From assembly GCA_003567615.1 (NCBI GenBank), contig PWZC01000143.1:1-5127 (forward strand): 5,127 nt of DNA. Direction: 5' to 3'. This DNA is from Gemmatimonadota bacterium. GTDB taxonomy: Bacteria; Gemmatimonadota; Gemmatimonadetes; Longimicrobiales; Gaopeijiaceae. Positions 1-5,127 of the stretch are shown piece by piece. Below the pieces are notes generated by a model that was not told where the DNA came from, searched no databases, and worked only from the letters and a program-made list of their open reading frames with translations. A program made the translations under genes and the position numbers. The first letter of the stretch is position 1. Each line of letters begins with the position of its first letter.

Positions 1-48
1 CCCCACCAGATTTCCGCCCTCACCGAATCGAACGGCTCGCTCATTCAT
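1..48 (-). CDS. Start of a probable second alpha/beta hydrolase, 3'-partial
   Basis: Only 16 codons are visible, reading MNERAVRFGEGGNLVG to the window edge. The ATG at 46-48 overlaps the TGA of the upstream gene (45-47) as ATGA, a common sign of translational coupling. The pattern of a charged residue, a hydrophobic pair, FG-x-GG and LVG resembles the first beta strands of S33-type alpha/beta hydrolases, including those paired with the preceding gene's family. A competing start, the ATG at 42-44 in another frame, gives MSEPFDSVRAEIWW; it directly abuts the TGA and has more G/C at third codon positions. The sequence beyond the window would decide. That a gene begins here is likely; the frame and identity are tentative. 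Confidence 0.5.
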   Translation of the reverse strand, partial: MNERAVRFGEGGNLVG

Positions 49-833
49 GATGCCTCCACTCCTGCCACTCGGTCCACTATGGCCTGGATGATCCCCTGGG
101 GAAGGAGCGCCGACCCGAAGGCATCGCCCTCGGCCCAGTTCCCCTCGCTGGGGACCACCTCCATGTGATGGGGCCCGTTGCGAACCGCCAGTCGCTCCCG
201 CAGCCGCTCGAACTCCGGGTCGTGCCGTGAGACCATCAACTCCACTTCCGTCCGCGCCGGAAGGTCCGAGGTGTCCAGCTCGAACCCGTGGAGCTGCTGG
301 TAGAAGCTCCGGCTCACTGGGAAGCCGCCCACCCCCATGGCCTCCGCCCCCGCCGGGAACCCTCCTGCGAAGGGCGCTCCGGGGAGCGACGCCAGGTAGT
401 GGGCCCCCGACACCACCGGATCCCACAGCACCAGGCGGTCCACGTCACTTCGGCCCACCGCGGCCCGGGCCGCCAGCGCAGCCCCCAGGCGAAGGCCGAT
501 GAGCCCCACCGACCGGAGTCCCGCCGTATCCTTCAGCTCCTGGATGGCCGTCTCCACATCCTCGATCCACCCGTTCAACTCGGCTTCCGTCCCCGCGCCC
601 ATGGAGTCACCGGTCCCATAGTAGTCGAAGCGGAGGACGTGGAGGCCCTGCCGGGTCAGGAGGGTGGTGAGTTGCCGGAAGGCACGGTGGGCGCGCATGT
701 ACTCCACGCCGAAGGGGTAGCAGAGCACCACCCCGTCCCGGCCCACGGATCCTCCCCCGCCGCCCTGGATGCGGGGCGGGTGGTAGACGCCGTAGAGGGC
801 TCGCTCACGGGAGCCGAAATAGAACGGATTCAT
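45..833 (-). CDS. Alpha/beta-hydrolase-fold protein lacking the catalytic Ser
   Basis: A 262-residue cytoplasmic protein of the alpha/beta-hydrolase (S33-like) superfamily with no signal peptide. The start at 833 follows the PKS stop by 19 bp and has an AGGAG site; from here the product begins MNPFYFGSRERALYGVYHPP, a typical family N-terminus. Landmarks are LCYPFGVEYMRAHR (37-50), RFDYYGTGDSMG (68-79), the nucleophile elbow GLRLG (113-117) and LVLWDPVVSG (134-143). The nucleophile position is Arg115 instead of Ser, Asp205 in SRHDPEF is the likely acid, and the expected C-terminal His is not evident in GNWAEGDAF (231-239). The GLRLGA elbow recalls proteins named 'hydrolase 2, exosortase A system-associated', a comparison made from memory. 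It is cotranscribed with the PKS, which suggests a role in chain release, transfer or editing, but it may be a non-catalytic relative. Confidence 0.88.
   Translation of the reverse strand: MNPFYFGSRERALYGVYHPPRIQGGGGGSVGRDGVVLCYPFGVEYMRAHRAFRQLTTLLTRQGLHVLRFDYYGTGDSMGAGTEAELNGWIEDVETAIQELKDTAGLRSVGLIGLRLGAALAARAAVGRSDVDRLVLWDPVVSGAHYLASLPGAPFAGGFPAGAEAMGVGGFPVSRSFYQQLHGFELDTSDLPARTEVELMVSRHDPEFERLRERLAVRNGPHHMEVVPSEGNWAEGDAFGSALLPQGIIQAIVDRVAGVEAS
59..63 (-). promoter_or_regulatory. Ribosome binding site for the downstream gene
   Basis: AGGAG on the minus strand, 10 bases before the ATG at 46-48, the same spacing as for the preceding gene. A second purine run, GGAGG at 53-57, lies 4 bases from that ATG and 8 bases from the alternative ATG at 42-44, so the ribosome binding site alone does not settle the start. 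Confidence 0.5.
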
Positions 834-843
834 GGCAGTGGAT

Positions 844-848
844 CTCCT
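844..848 (-). promoter_or_regulatory. Ribosome binding site of the hydrolase-fold gene
   Basis: AGGAG on the minus strand, 10 bases before the ATG at 831-833. It lies in the 19-bp gap after the PKS stop and decides the hydrolase start in favour of the ATG at 833 over Met codons further upstream that would run inside the PKS gene. Confidence 0.75.
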
Positions 849-852
849 GGGC

Positions 853-3800
853 TCAGGGCCCCTGGATGATGCGGCGGACCTTGGAGAGGAAGCCCTTCTT
901 CCCTCCCCCGTCCTCCGAACGGTCGTGCCCTTCGCTCCCCTCCGGCGCCTCGCCGGCCTCCTCCCCGGATGACGAGGCCTCGGCCGGACGCGGTCCCACG
1001 CAGATCTCCCCCTGGGGCACCCGGGTGGGTTCGTGGGCATCGGTGCCGTCGGCTGCGGGCTCCGTCGCCCCGCCCCCTCCTTCGTCCTCAATGTGCGCGG
1101 CGATCTGCTCCAGGGTGAACATGTTCATCTGGATGGGTCCGACCCGTACGCCGGTGGCCTTCTCCATACGGAGAATGGCGCGCATGGCCAGGAGCGAGTG
1201 CCCGCCCACATCCAGGAAGTTGTCGTGAAGGCCGATGCGCTGGGCGCCCAGCAGGTCCCGCCAGATCCTGGCGATGGCCTCCTGGGTCGGAGTCTCCGGC
1301 GCCACATAGTCGTCCACCGGCGCGAAGGGATCCCGCAGTTCGCTCCGGAGCACCTTCCCCTTCCGGTTCCGGGGGAGGGCCTCGAGCTGCACGAAGTTCT
1401 GGGGGACCAGCCCGGCATCAAGGCGGGTCCGGAGCCCGCGCCGAAGCTCACTCACCGTGGCGAAGACGGAGGGGTCCATGACCACGTGGGCCACCAACCT
1501 CACCTCGCCGGGCCGGTCCTCGTGGGCTGTGACGGCGGCTTCCGTAACCGCCTCCATCTCCAGGAGCGCGGCCTCCACCGGGGTGGTGTCCACCAGAGCC
1601 CCGCCCCCGGCTCGTCTCCGGGCCCCGGCGCCCAGAGCCGCCTCCCGGAGGGCCTCCAACCGGGCGGGCACGGCCTCCGACGCCACCAGGAGGTGGGGTC
1701 CTGTCACCTGACCCGTAAGCACCAGCTCTACGATCTCCATCCCGATCCGGGTGGGCATCCCCGAGGCCGCCGCCTGCGCCACCGCCTGACGACGGGCGTC
1801 CCGCTCTTCCCGGCGCCGCTCCTGCTCCTGGGCCATCTCCTGGGCCCCGAGGCGGACCAGCACGAACTGGCGGGCCTCTGCCAGGACCACTCCATCCTCA
1901 TCGAAGAGGGTCACATCCAGCACGGAGAGCTCATCGGAGGCCTCGTCCACCCCCTCGGCCCGCCGGATCCGGCTGTGGAATCGGGCCGGGAGCGGCCGAT
2001 GCAGGGTGAACGCGCCGTACGAGGCGGGAACGTACACCGAGCCCGCTTCCCCGAATCCTGGCAGGAGGGGCCCGGCCAGCGCTGTGGCGTTGTCCAGAAG
2101 CGCCGGGTGCATGAGGGGACCGGGAAGATCCCGGGCGAACGCCTTCGGAAGCTCCAGGGTCAGGAGGACCTCGTCCACCTCCACCGCGGTCCCCACTCCA
2201 CTGGACGAGCTGCCGGCGGCGGCAGGGGCACCGAGCCCGGCATCCCACGTCCCTTCGCCGGAGCGCGCCATCATGCGCGCCACATTGGACCATCGCGGCC
2301 CCAGCGCCAGATCCTGGCGAGGGGTGGCGTGCCCGCCGGCGCCCCCGGCTCCTTCGAGGTCGCCGAGCCCGGGCGCCTGGCCGTCCCATCCGGCCACCGA
2401 GACGGCCTCGGGTCGGGGCTGAACCTCCAAGCGGCCTCGCACATGCTCGGTCCACTCCTCGTCGGGACGGCCCCGCCCCACGATGGTGAACTCCCCGTCC
2501 TCCGGCACCCGGATCTCCATCTCCCGGGTCTCGCCCGACGGCACGGCGAAGGGAGCCAGGAAGAATACCTCCTCCAGCACCAACGCCCTGTCACCGTCCA
2601 AGAGTCGGAGCTCCCGCAGCGCGGCGCCCACCAACTCCAGGAACCCGGCTCCGGGAACCAGCGACATCCCGTCGCGGGTCCGGTGCTCGTCCAGCATCCA
2701 GAGGCGACCCTCGCGCATCCGGACCCGAGCGCGGCGCCCCTCCGGATCAACGGCGTCGAAGGACGAGTCGGCCGCGTCCCGCCACGGGGTACCCACCAGT
2801 GGAGGCCAGGCCTCCATCCCCCGAGCCGGATCCACGGCCATCCCCGTCTCGGCCCAGGCGCTCCACCCCACCGAAGTGATCCGGGCACCCTGGGCCCCGG
2901 AGCCGTCGCGGGTCCTCGCCAGGGCATCCAGAAAGGCATTGGCCGCCGCGTAGTCCACCTGCCCGGGGAGCCCCGCCTCGGCGCTCACCGACGAGAAGAG
3001 GACGAAGCGGGCCGGCGCCGGATCCCGGAAGATCCGCTCCAGGACCTGCGCCCCATCCACCTTGGGGGCCAGGACCCGAGATGCCGCCTCCCGGGTGGTG
3101 ACGGGAATGAGGGCGTCGTCCAGCACCCCGGCGGCGTGGAGCACCACATCCACCTCGCCGAAGTGGCGCCGCACCTCGTCCCGGACAGCCCGCATCCGCT
3201 CCTCGTCGGTCACGTCGGCCTGCATGGCCAGCACCTGGGCTCCGGCGGCCTCCAGCTCCTTCACCACGGCCACAGCTCGCCGGACCCGCGGGTCGACGCC
3301 GCGGGCGTCCAGCTCACTCCAGTCGCCCCGGGGAGGAAGGGGGGTCCGACCCAGGAGGACGAGTCGTGCCCCTCCTCCCGCCGCCAGGTGACGGGCCAGC
3401 TCGAGCCCCACTCCACCGAACCCTCCGGTGAGAAGGATCACAGGCGACGCAGGGAGCGCCTCGGGAGAGCTTTGCGGGAGAGTCGCTGCGGCGGCATCCT
3501 CTAGCGGTCGGTAGCCCCGGACGAAGCGCTCGCCGCCCTTCCTGAGCGCCACCTCCGACGCCCCTGCCTCGTCCGCCGGATCCCGGGCCAGCTCCCGGCC
3601 CAGCGCCTGAAGGAGCGGCCCCTCGGACCCCTCGGCCGGCAGATCAACCCAGAGCACCTCCACCCCGGGGAGCTCGTGGGGGAAGACCCGGGCCGGACCC
3701 GCCACCAGCGCGCCCAGCGGATCGCCCGGCACCTCGCCACCCACCCGGTGCGCCCCGCGGGTCAGGAGCACCAGATCCACCTCGTCGTCGCCCTCCAGCC

Positions 3801-5127
3801 GGGTGGCCAGCTCCTGCCCCAGCGCCAGGAGTCGGAAGAAGGCCCCCTCCCGGTCCAGCGGTGGGAGCGCGCCGAGGTAGAGGATCCCCGTGGGCATCCC
3901 CACCTCATCCAGGACGGCCCCCAGCTCCTCGTCAGGGGCCACCTGACGGACGCTCCCATGCCGCCGGGTAAGGGCCTCCCTGGCCGCCACGGCAGCGGCG
4001 TCGGTCTCCGGTCCTACCACCAGAAGGAGGCCATTCTCCAGCGCCTCGGCGGCCAGGTCCTCAGACAAGGCCCGGGCCTGCCAGGCCACCCGGTGGAGCC
4101 ACGCTTCGGCCTCGTCAGGGCCCTGCCCCGCACTGGCCGCCACGTCGGTCCCCCCCACCAGGGGCGCTCCGGGAGCCGCTCCCGGCAACGGGGCTGCTGC
4201 AGGCAGCGGAAGGTTGCCCTCCACCGCCTGCTCGCCGCCGGCCGCAGCCCCTCCCCCCAGATCCGGCGTCAGCGCCGGGTTCGCCGCCGCATCCAGACGG
4301 TAGCGGGGGCGGATCAGGTGCTCTTCCCATTCGAAGGGATAGGTGGGCAGGGGAACGCGGCGACGCCGCACGCCGCCGTGGACGCCCGTCCCGTCCACCG
4401 CCACACCCCGCTGCCAGAGCCGCCCCAGCACCTGGAGCTGAAAGATCTCGTCGTCCATCTGGTCGTCGGGGTGCCGGAGCGAGGTGAAGATTTCCTGCGT
4501 CGGATCCCGGTCCGGGTGGAGCCGGGCCAGGGTGGCCAGCGTCCGCCCCGGCCCGACCTCCAAAAGCACCCGATCCGGATCGGCCAGAAGCTCCTTCAAC
4601 CCGTCGCTGAACCGCACCGTCTGCCGGAGCTGCCGCACCCAGTACTCCGGGTCCGTGGCCTCGGCCGCCGTAATCCACGTCCCCGTGAGATTCGAGGCGA
4701 AGGGGAGGGTCGGGGGGTTCAGGCGGGCCCGCTGGAACCGAGCCCGGAAGGGCGCCAGGATGGGTTCCAACATGGACGAATGGGCCGCCACGTCGATGTG
4801 GATCCGCCGGGCCTCGATCTCCCGGGCCGCCAGCGTCTGTTCCAGCGCGGCGATGGCCTCCCGGGGTCCGGACGCCACGCACAGCTCGGGCCCGTTCACC
4901 GCCGCCACCGAGAGCTCGTCGCCCAGGAGGGGGCGGAGATCCGCCTCGGCCAGGGGGACGCTCAGCATGCCGCCCCCGGACACGGTCTCGAAGAGGGCGC
5001 CGCGAAGCACCACCAGCTCCAGCGCCTCTTCCAGCGAGAACACCCCGGCCAGGCAGGCCGCCGTGTACTCGCCCATGGAGTGGCCGATCATGGCGGAGGG
5101 CTCCACCCCCCACGACATCCAGAGCCG
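853..5127 (-). CDS. Type I polyketide synthase, 5'-partial (AT-KR-DH-AMP_C-carrier)
   Basis: A modular or iterative polyketide synthase subunit that loads an extender unit and then reduces and dehydrates the beta-keto group of a carrier-bound chain; it acts in the cytoplasm. The reading frame runs off the window edge: the codons before the first visible Met (5116-5118) are in frame and read R-L-W, so that Met is internal, and a ketosynthase is expected upstream. Counting visible residues from 5127, the order is acyltransferase about 1-276, linker 277-341, ketoreductase 342-765, dehydratase 771-1095, helical linker 1096-1175, adenylate-forming C-terminal subdomain 1177-1270, carrier 1274-1349, disordered tail to 1424. 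The stop is TGA at 853-855. There is no terminal thioesterase, so the chain must pass to another protein or be released in trans. The KR-then-DH order differs from the usual AT-DH-KR order. The PKS identity is certain; the product is unknown. Confidence 0.96.
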   Translation of the reverse strand, partial: RLWMSWGVEPSAMIGHSMGEYTAACLAGVFSLEEALELVVLRGALFETVSGGGMLSVPLAEADLRPLLGDELSVAAVNGPELCVASGPREAIAALEQTLAAREIEARRIHIDVAAHSSMLEPILAPFRARFQRARLNPPTLPFASNLTGTWITAAEATDPEYWVRQLRQTVRFSDGLKELLADPDRVLLEVGPGRTLATLARLHPDRDPTQEIFTSLRHPDDQMDDEIFQLQVLGRLWQRGVAVDGTGVHGGVRRRRVPLPTYPFEWEEHLIRPRYRLDAAANPALTPDLGGGAAAGGEQAVEGNLPLPAAAPLPGAAPGAPLVGGTDVAASAGQGPDEAEAWLHRVAWQARALSEDLAAEALENGLLLVVGPETDAAAVAAREALTRRHGSVRQVAPDEELGAVLDEVGMPTGILYLGALPPLDREGAFFRLLALGQELATRLEGDDEVDLVLLTRGAHRVGGEVPGDPLGALVAGPARVFPHELPGVEVLWVDLPAEGSEGPLLQALGRELARDPADEAGASEVALRKGGERFVRGYRPLEDAAAATLPQSSPEALPASPVILLTGGFGGVGLELARHLAAGGGARLVLLGRTPLPPRGDWSELDARGVDPRVRRAVAVVKELEAAGAQVLAMQADVTDEERMRAVRDEVRRHFGEVDVVLHAAGVLDDALIPVTTREAASRVLAPKVDGAQVLERIFRDPAPARFVLFSSVSAEAGLPGQVDYAAANAFLDALARTRDGSGAQGARITSVGWSAWAETGMAVDPARGMEAWPPLVGTPWRDAADSSFDAVDPEGRRARVRMREGRLWMLDEHRTRDGMSLVPGAGFLELVGAALRELRLLDGDRALVLEEVFFLAPFAVPSGETREMEIRVPEDGEFTIVGRGRPDEEWTEHVRGRLEVQPRPEAVSVAGWDGQAPGLGDLEGAGGAGGHATPRQDLALGPRWSNVARMMARSGEGTWDAGLGAPAAAGSSSSGVGTAVEVDEVLLTLELPKAFARDLPGPLMHPALLDNATALAGPLLPGFGEAGSVYVPASYGAFTLHRPLPARFHSRIRRAEGVDEASDELSVLDVTLFDEDGVVLAEARQFVLVRLGAQEMAQEQERRREERDARRQAVAQAAASGMPTRIGMEIVELVLTGQVTGPHLLVASEAVPARLEALREAALGAGARRRAGGGALVDTTPVEAALLEMEAVTEAAVTAHEDRPGEVRLVAHVVMDPSVFATVSELRRGLRTRLDAGLVPQNFVQLEALPRNRKGKVLRSELRDPFAPVDDYVAPETPTQEAIARIWRDLLGAQRIGLHDNFLDVGGHSLLAMRAILRMEKATGVRVGPIQMNMFTLEQIAAHIEDEGGGGATEPAADGTDAHEPTRVPQGEICVGPRPAEASSSGEEAGEAPEGSEGHDRSEDGGGKKGFLSKVRRIIQGP
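856..1080 (-). other. Acidic disordered C-terminal tail with basic end
   Basis: The last 75 residues (1350-1424) after the carrier are rich in Gly, Glu, Ser, Asp, Ala and Pro and have no recognisable fold. The extreme end switches to a short basic, partly hydrophobic segment, KKGFLSKVRRIIQGP, which could form an amphipathic helix. This arrangement of flexible linker plus short helical end is typical of docking elements or short linear interaction motifs, and it stands where a thioesterase might be expected. The function is inferred from position and composition only. Confidence 0.6.
1081..1308 (-). other. Carrier domain (phosphopantetheine-binding), NRPS-like
   Basis: A carrier domain that holds the growing chain on a 4'-phosphopantetheine arm. 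It spans visible residues 1274-1349, with the attachment Ser1311 in DNFLDVGGHSLL. The GGHSL form is typical of peptidyl carriers and some ligase-associated acyl carriers, whereas PKS carriers usually have GxDSL. Helix III reads GPIQMNMFTLEQIAAHI, a variant form rather than the common FEHPTL type. It directly follows the orphan AMP_C subdomain, the arrangement found at the end of an NRPS adenylation-carrier pair. Confidence 0.92.
1318..1599 (-). other. Isolated adenylate-forming enzyme C-terminal subdomain (AMP_C)
   Basis: Visible residues 1177-1270 match the small mobile C-terminal lid of adenylation domains and acyl-CoA ligases. VEAALLEMEAVTEA followed by HEDRPGEVRLVAHVV corresponds to the region after the hinge, and ALPRNRKGKVLRSEL corresponds to the A10 motif with its Lys (Lys1258) retained. 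The KGKVLRSEL form is closer to acyl-CoA or acyl-AMP ligases than to the NRPS form NGKVDR. The large N-terminal core (A1-A7: ATP loop, substrate pocket, TGD) is absent, since the preceding region is the DH and linker. Alone it cannot adenylate a substrate. It may be a recombination relic, a structural spacer for the carrier, or a lid acting on another protein's core. Confidence 0.82.
1603..1842 (-). other. Charged helical linker plus post-KR-like segment
   Basis: Visible residues 1096-1175 hold a highly charged Glu/Arg/Gln helix (about 1096-1120), possibly a short coiled coil, followed by a segment with MPTRIGMEIVEL, HLLVAS and PARLEAL. The latter resembles the conserved segment (an EG...VVVS...L pattern) often found between the KR and carrier of hybrid PKS modules. 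The pattern is weak: the Glu is absent and VVVS reads LLVAS. If correct, the DH sits between the KR and its normal C-terminal partner segment. Confidence 0.45.
1843..2817 (-). other. Dehydratase (DH) domain with variant motifs
   Basis: A double hot-dog domain that removes water from the beta-hydroxyacyl chain. It begins near residue 771 after the KR. The first-half active site reads DEHRTRDGMSLVPG, with candidate catalytic His815; the second half has HPALLDNATA with candidate Asp1012, and the conserved core stretch YGAFTLHRPLPARF follows near 1037-1050. Two departures from the textbook pattern are visible: the Gly and Pro of HxxxGxxxxP fall one residue further from His, and the Gln or His normally four residues after the Asp is Ala1016. 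A Ser/Gly/Ala-rich insertion sits near 967-979. The core His and Asp are retained, so activity is plausible. The first half could also serve a structural or isomerising role. Confidence 0.85.
2833..4104 (-). other. Ketoreductase (KR) domain, B-type, complete
   Basis: An NADPH-dependent short-chain dehydrogenase fold that reduces the beta-keto group to a hydroxyl. The structural half starts near residue 342 (LHRVAWQ) and contains a GPARVFPHELPG stretch near 477-488, typical of KRs in iterative, cyanobacterial and trans-AT PKSs. The catalytic half carries TGGFGGVG at 567-574 for cofactor binding, and Lys689, Ser713, Tyr726 and Asn730 at the exact spacing expected of the KR tetrad. An LDD motif at 669-671, and Ala rather than Trp eight residues before Tyr726, mark it as B-type, predicting a D-configured hydroxyl, the usual substrate of a following dehydratase. 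It looks fully active. Confidence 0.93.
4105..4299 (-). other. Ala/Gly/Pro-rich interdomain linker
   Basis: Visible residues 277-341 separate the AT from the ketoreductase structural half. The composition is dominated by Ala, Gly, Pro, with a few acidic residues near the end, and there is no recognisable domain. It most likely forms a flexible, disordered tether. No dehydratase remnant is visible here, although this is where a DH normally sits in a reducing module. Confidence 0.7.
4300..5127 (-). other. Acyltransferase (AT) domain, C-terminal portion
   Basis: This domain selects a dicarboxylic acyl-CoA extender and transfers it to the carrier. The nucleophile motif GHSMGE is at visible residues 15-20 (Ser17). 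Arg42 lies 25 residues later, where the carboxylate-binding Arg of malonyl transferases sits, and the catalytic His is H116 in AAHSSMLEP. Later landmarks are LEVGPGRTL near 189-197 and the post-AT linker motif LPTYPFEWE near 260-268. All catalytic residues are present, so the domain looks active. The specificity tetrad before His reads VAAH, neither the malonyl HAFH nor the methylmalonyl YASH signature, so the extender is not assigned; retention of Arg42 favours malonyl or a substituted malonyl unit. Confidence 0.93.

Noticed and set aside
834..852. A promoter or terminator between the PKS and the hydrolase gene
   Set aside because: Only 19 bp are available, filled mainly by the ribosome binding site; no stem-loop with a T-run and no promoter-like hexamers are visible.
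834..1091. An upstream extension of the hydrolase frame to a Met at 1091
   Set aside because: The extra 86 residues are Arg/Pro/Ser-rich, lie inside the PKS coding region in another frame, and have no family similarity. The ATG at 833 has a good ribosome binding site and begins a typical family N-terminus.
1033..3504. An 823-codon open frame on the plus strand, opposite the PKS gene
   Set aside because: It is antisense to clear AT/KR/DH/carrier coding sequence. Its translation is rich in His, Gly, Pro and Arg with no recognisable domain, as expected when a GC-rich gene with strong third-position bias leaves the opposite strand free of stops.
4105..4299. A degenerate DH or second carrier in the AT-KR linker
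   Set aside because: No His/Pro or Asp motifs of a DH and no DSL/HSL phosphopantetheine motif are present; the composition is that of a flexible linker.
4115..5113. A 332-codon minus-strand frame overlapping the AT region
   Set aside because: It is out of frame with the AT motifs and is a Gly/Arg/Pro-rich translation without domains; a shadow of the PKS gene.
5116..5118. The first visible ATG as the true start of the PKS gene
   Set aside because: It sits only 11 codons before the AT GHSMGE motif, in the middle of the domain. The upstream codons (R-L-W) stay open to the window edge and fit the normal AT sequence, so the gene is cut by the window.

Overview
This window comes from a GC-rich bacterial chromosome and lies inside a secondary-metabolite or lipid-type biosynthetic gene cluster. 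The coding strand strongly prefers G/C at third codon positions, and all real genes are on the minus strand. The phylum cannot be fixed from the sequence. Myxococcota, Gemmatimonadota, Acidobacteriota or Actinomycetota would all fit this base composition and polyketide synthase content.

From right to left (the direction of transcription), the window opens inside a large type I polyketide synthase (PKS) gene, 5127 down to 853, whose 5' end lies outside. The visible 1,424 residues read: acyltransferase (C-terminal part, from just before the active-site Ser), Ala/Gly/Pro linker, complete B-type ketoreductase, dehydratase, charged helical linker, an isolated C-terminal subdomain of an adenylate-forming enzyme, an NRPS-like carrier domain, and a long acidic tail with a short basic end. 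No thioesterase or reductase release domain is present. After 19 bp comes a 262-residue alpha/beta-hydrolase-fold protein (833 down to 45) whose nucleophile position is Arg rather than Ser. Its stop codon overlaps, as ATGA, the start of a third gene. Only 16 codons of that gene are visible (48 down to 1), and they resemble the N-terminus of another alpha/beta hydrolase.

The tight spacing and clear ribosome binding sites suggest one operon: a PKS module extends and beta-processes an acyl chain (ketone to D-hydroxyl to alkene) on its own carrier domain, and hydrolase-fold partners encoded directly downstream may help in release, transfer or editing.

The unusual points are the KR-before-DH order, the orphan adenylation C-terminal subdomain fused to the carrier, altered DH motifs, and the serine-less hydrolase. 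No RNA genes, CRISPR arrays, insertion sequences, long repeats or terminators were recognised, and no non-coding stretch longer than 19 bp is present.
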